Assembly: GCA_022592445.1 (NCBI GenBank)
Contig: JABYQR010000009.1
Location: 124,001 to 188,000, forward strand
Direction of reading: 5' to 3'
DNA from: Cytidiella melzeri
Taxonomy: Eukaryota > Basidiomycota > Agaricomycetes > Polyporales > Irpicaceae
DNA: 64,000 bases
Positions 61,871 through 64,000 of the stretch are shown one piece after another. Position numbers and translations under genes: made by a program. A model generated the notes under the pieces. That model was given only the letters and a program-made list of their open reading frames with translations, was not told where the DNA came from and searched no databases. The stretch's first letter is position 1; each line of letters opens with the position of its first letter.

Positions 61871-63003
61871 ATGTCTCCCAAGTACCATTCGATCCGCAAG
61901 TCCTCCGACGCAGAGAACTTCGGCCTCAAGCCCAAAGCGTACCGCAAGATGAACCGTGTCGCCTCCTCGAGCACGCTTCGAGATTCGTCCTTGCGTCGTA
62001 GGAACCGCGTCATCAGCGGTCTTACTGTACCCAAATACATCATGAGCAGCGCGCGCCGCCAAAAGGCCCAAGTCAAAGTCGCCGCCGACTTTTGCTTCAC
62101 CTACACGCTTCCCACACCTCCCGCCTCTCCCATGTGCATAACTCCGGACTGCGATAAGGAAAGCCAGAAACACAGAGTTACGATCCAGTTTCCCAAGCGA
62201 CTTGTTCGTCCCCAGACCAAGCTCGTGAAGCAGGAGGCTGTGGCGGCTTGTGACCCGGAGGGGCTGAAGGAGGTTCCGGTTCGCTATGTCCAGGAAGCTT
62301 TGGATATTTTGGGTCCCCAGTACGTATCTGATGGTAATTTTGCTTGTTACGAGAAGACTAAAGTGACATATCTTGCAGGATGATGAAAGTATGCTCAGGT
62401 ATCCGAGCGCCCCCTTTTTCTTCGACCAATGGCCTCCCCAAAGAGCTCGTCGTCCTCGCACACGACCTCTCAGCGCAGATGCCCACGCATCTTCTTGCTG
62501 TCTACGGCCAAACCGAGAGCTCAGCGAAAGCCAGCATGTCTCTCTTCCCCGCACACAACATCGTCCTCTCCGCGTATTGCGCCAACATGCCCAGCCTTCC
62601 GTATTCGTCGCCCCCTGCTCCAGCGCAGCAGGGAGGACCGGTTCAGCTTCCTGTCGTGCCTGTCAATCTCCCCCACCCGCAGTCCTACGCACACATTCAA
62701 CAGTACCTCTACACGAAGGATCGTGTGAGCTTCATCATGTCGATGCTGCCTTCCATCCCTCCTCAAGGCGTGCTCAGTGGCTCCTCCTCGGCCACAGCTC
62801 AATATGCTAAAGATGTTGCGGCCACGTTCACGACGCAGAAGATTCTCGCTCTCCTACGCAACGTGCACGGCACGTACCGCAACTTATGCGCGCTCGAAGT
62901 GCAGGAGGACCTCGTGTGGCAGCTCATCAACGTGGCCTGGGAGGTGCTCCTCACGGCGCTCGCTGTCAGCGCAAAAGCGCCTCATCTGGCACCATTGCTC
63001 TGA
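61871..63003 (+). CDS. Clp1 (clampless1)-like protein
   Basis: Basidiomycete Clp1 is a regulator needed for clamp-cell formation and sexual development downstream of the mating-type homeodomain genes in Coprinopsis, and for dikaryon growth in Ustilago. Exons: 61871-62319 and 62379-63003, about 357 aa. The basic N-terminus contains NRVISGLTVPKYIMSSARR. The core reads QMPTHLLAVYGQTE, SLFPAHNIVLSAYCANMP and VVPVNLPHPQSYAHIQQYLY, and the end LLRNVHGTYRNLCALEV with LVWQLINVAWEVLLTAL, an order I recognise from Clp1 homologues. The intron is phase 2 with donor gtacgt. No known fold can be assigned from sequence alone. Agaricomycetes often carry several clp1-like copies, so this need not be the developmental one. 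Confidence 0.75.
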
Positions 63004-63634
63004 ACACTTTTGTTCAACATGCAAGAGTAATTATTTGTAACCTATTCGTATCGCTACATGCTTTCCTCGCTCATCGTCATCACCATCCATATGCGCTGCA
63101 AGCTATGCGCGGGACTTTTGCTCTCGTACTGCTGTCTACCTTCGTCTTCGTCTTTTCGCACTTTTGCTGCTTAGCCACATGTTTAAATTACGATATCATA
63201 CAAAGAGAACAACTCAATAAAGATTGTATAGCATTCAAATGGTCCAACATCAGAACAGCCTCACTTCAGTTGTGAGCTACATACATACAACTTAGTAGAG
63301 CGCTAATTGAGGGCCCTCTCATTTCTTGTTTATTACAAGGGTCTTGAACTTCATTGTTACAACCACAATCGTCGCAAAACCCGCTTGATACTAGCCCACC
63401 ATCCACTGCCTGACTCATTGAAGTGGTTGCGAAACGACTGGCGTTATGTGTTTGAAAGCTGCCTCCCAGCCTCATCATAGTCGCCCTGCATAGTGGTTTC
63501 CTGCCGGTCGCCGTACCGCTTCCCAAATTCCAGGACGTGGTGATATGAGTAAGACGTGGGGCAGACAACCAGCGGTACGTGGTCACCACTCAGTCTTCGA
63601 CTTTGCAGGTGCAAACCGTGACGAGTTAAATCGT
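63004..63634. other. intergenic, no supported gene
   Basis: 3' flank of the clp1-like gene and promoter or leader of the following partial gene. Frames on the minus strand (63589-63266) have no recognisable motif. Confidence 0.35.
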
Positions 63635-64000
63635 ATGCAGGCATTCACTGGAATGGCGAGCCCCGTGTCGAAGTTGAGTGTGCCAGGCGAACCAGCTCGT
63701 CCAGCCACGTCTTCGTTGCTGCACACGCATTCAGGGTTTCGCTCGACGTATGTCTTCACGACACGGCCAAACACAGCTGCCGGTAGCACACCAAGCATCG
63801 GAGTTGCCGACAAATCGCTTATTCCACATTACCCGTCACTGCTCAAGCAGCCTTTCTCGGACGCCTTGGAGTGCGTGTCTATTTTACTCAGCTCACCAAC
63901 AAATCTTCCTCTGCTGACGCACAGTCGACACAGGGAGCTCTGCCGTGCCTTCAACCTCAAGAAACTTTCCGTAGCTCTTCGCACCGCTGACGCGGTCCCA
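63635..64000 (+). CDS. unidentified gene, 5' part (runs off the right edge)
   Basis: A plus-strand frame is open from at least 63635 to the end of the window with no stop, so it was easy to overlook. ATG codons occur at 63635 and 63653. The product starts MASPVSKLSVPGEPARPATS and continues to DKSLIPHYPSLLKQPFSDAL. A candidate intron begins gtgcgt (near 63870) and ends acacag (near 63929), after which the frame continues ELCRAFNLKKLSVALRTADA. The family is not recognised; the segment could also be an internal exon, since a tgcag acceptor precedes it at about 63608. Confidence 0.4.
   Translation, partial: MQAFTGMASPVSKLSVPGEPARPATSSLLHTHSGFRSTYVFTTRPNTAAGSTPSIGVADKSLIPHYPSLLKQPFSDALECVSILLSSPTNLPLLTHSRHRELCRAFNLKKLSVALRTADAVP

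Overview
The window looks like nuclear DNA of a filamentous basidiomycete, most likely an Agaricomycete. Genes are dense and broken by many 48-65 nt GT-AG introns. The set includes a FunK1-type kinase, a Clp1 (clampless1) homologue, a myosin-motor chitin synthase, an ERT1/AcuK-type zinc-cluster regulator and a GDP-L-fucose synthase. I rebuilt exons by hand from splice signals and reading-frame continuity, and for each complete model the summed exon length is a multiple of three. Coordinates given for spliced genes are genomic spans; exons are listed in the evidence.

Left part (1-23.7 kb): 3' end of a ZIP zinc transporter; class V chitin synthase (-); ZRG17-type cation-diffusion-facilitator subunit (+), divergent from the chitin synthase; SURF6/Rrp14 ribosome-biogenesis factor (-); STE6-like full ABC exporter (+); FunK1 kinase (+); then three small genes (-) of one cysteine-rich family that share a three-exon, phase-1 intron layout.

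Middle (23.7-35.1 kb): a non-LTR retrotransposon (LINE) with APE endonuclease, reverse transcriptase and RNase H in one 5.2-kb frame, a gag-like ORF1 with a CCHC knuckle, a 3' stem-loop and a 45-A tail. A 16-bp direct repeat (23677-23692 and 35101-35116) is a probable target-site duplication. ORF1 is interrupted by two convincing spliceosomal introns. A third possible in-frame splice would join ORF1 to ORF2, which has no AUG ahead of its endonuclease. A second 41-A tract and a coding-like two-exon segment lie upstream, so the insertion may be composite.

Right part (35.1-64 kb): a putative signal-peptide protein (-); a fourth member of the cysteine-rich family (-); tubulin-binding cofactor C (-) and RBX1 (+), sharing a 228-bp divergent promoter; a PH-like protein of unknown role (-); degenerate frames and an F-box pseudogene; a Mug190-like SMP/C2 lipid-transfer protein (+); GDP-L-fucose synthase (+); ERT1 (+); a SAP-motif nuclear protein (-); a Clp1 homologue (+); and the start of an unidentified gene running off the right edge. 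Each gene has its own promoter. The only thematic pairings are two zinc-transport genes within 11 kb and the cysteine-rich gene family split by the LINE.
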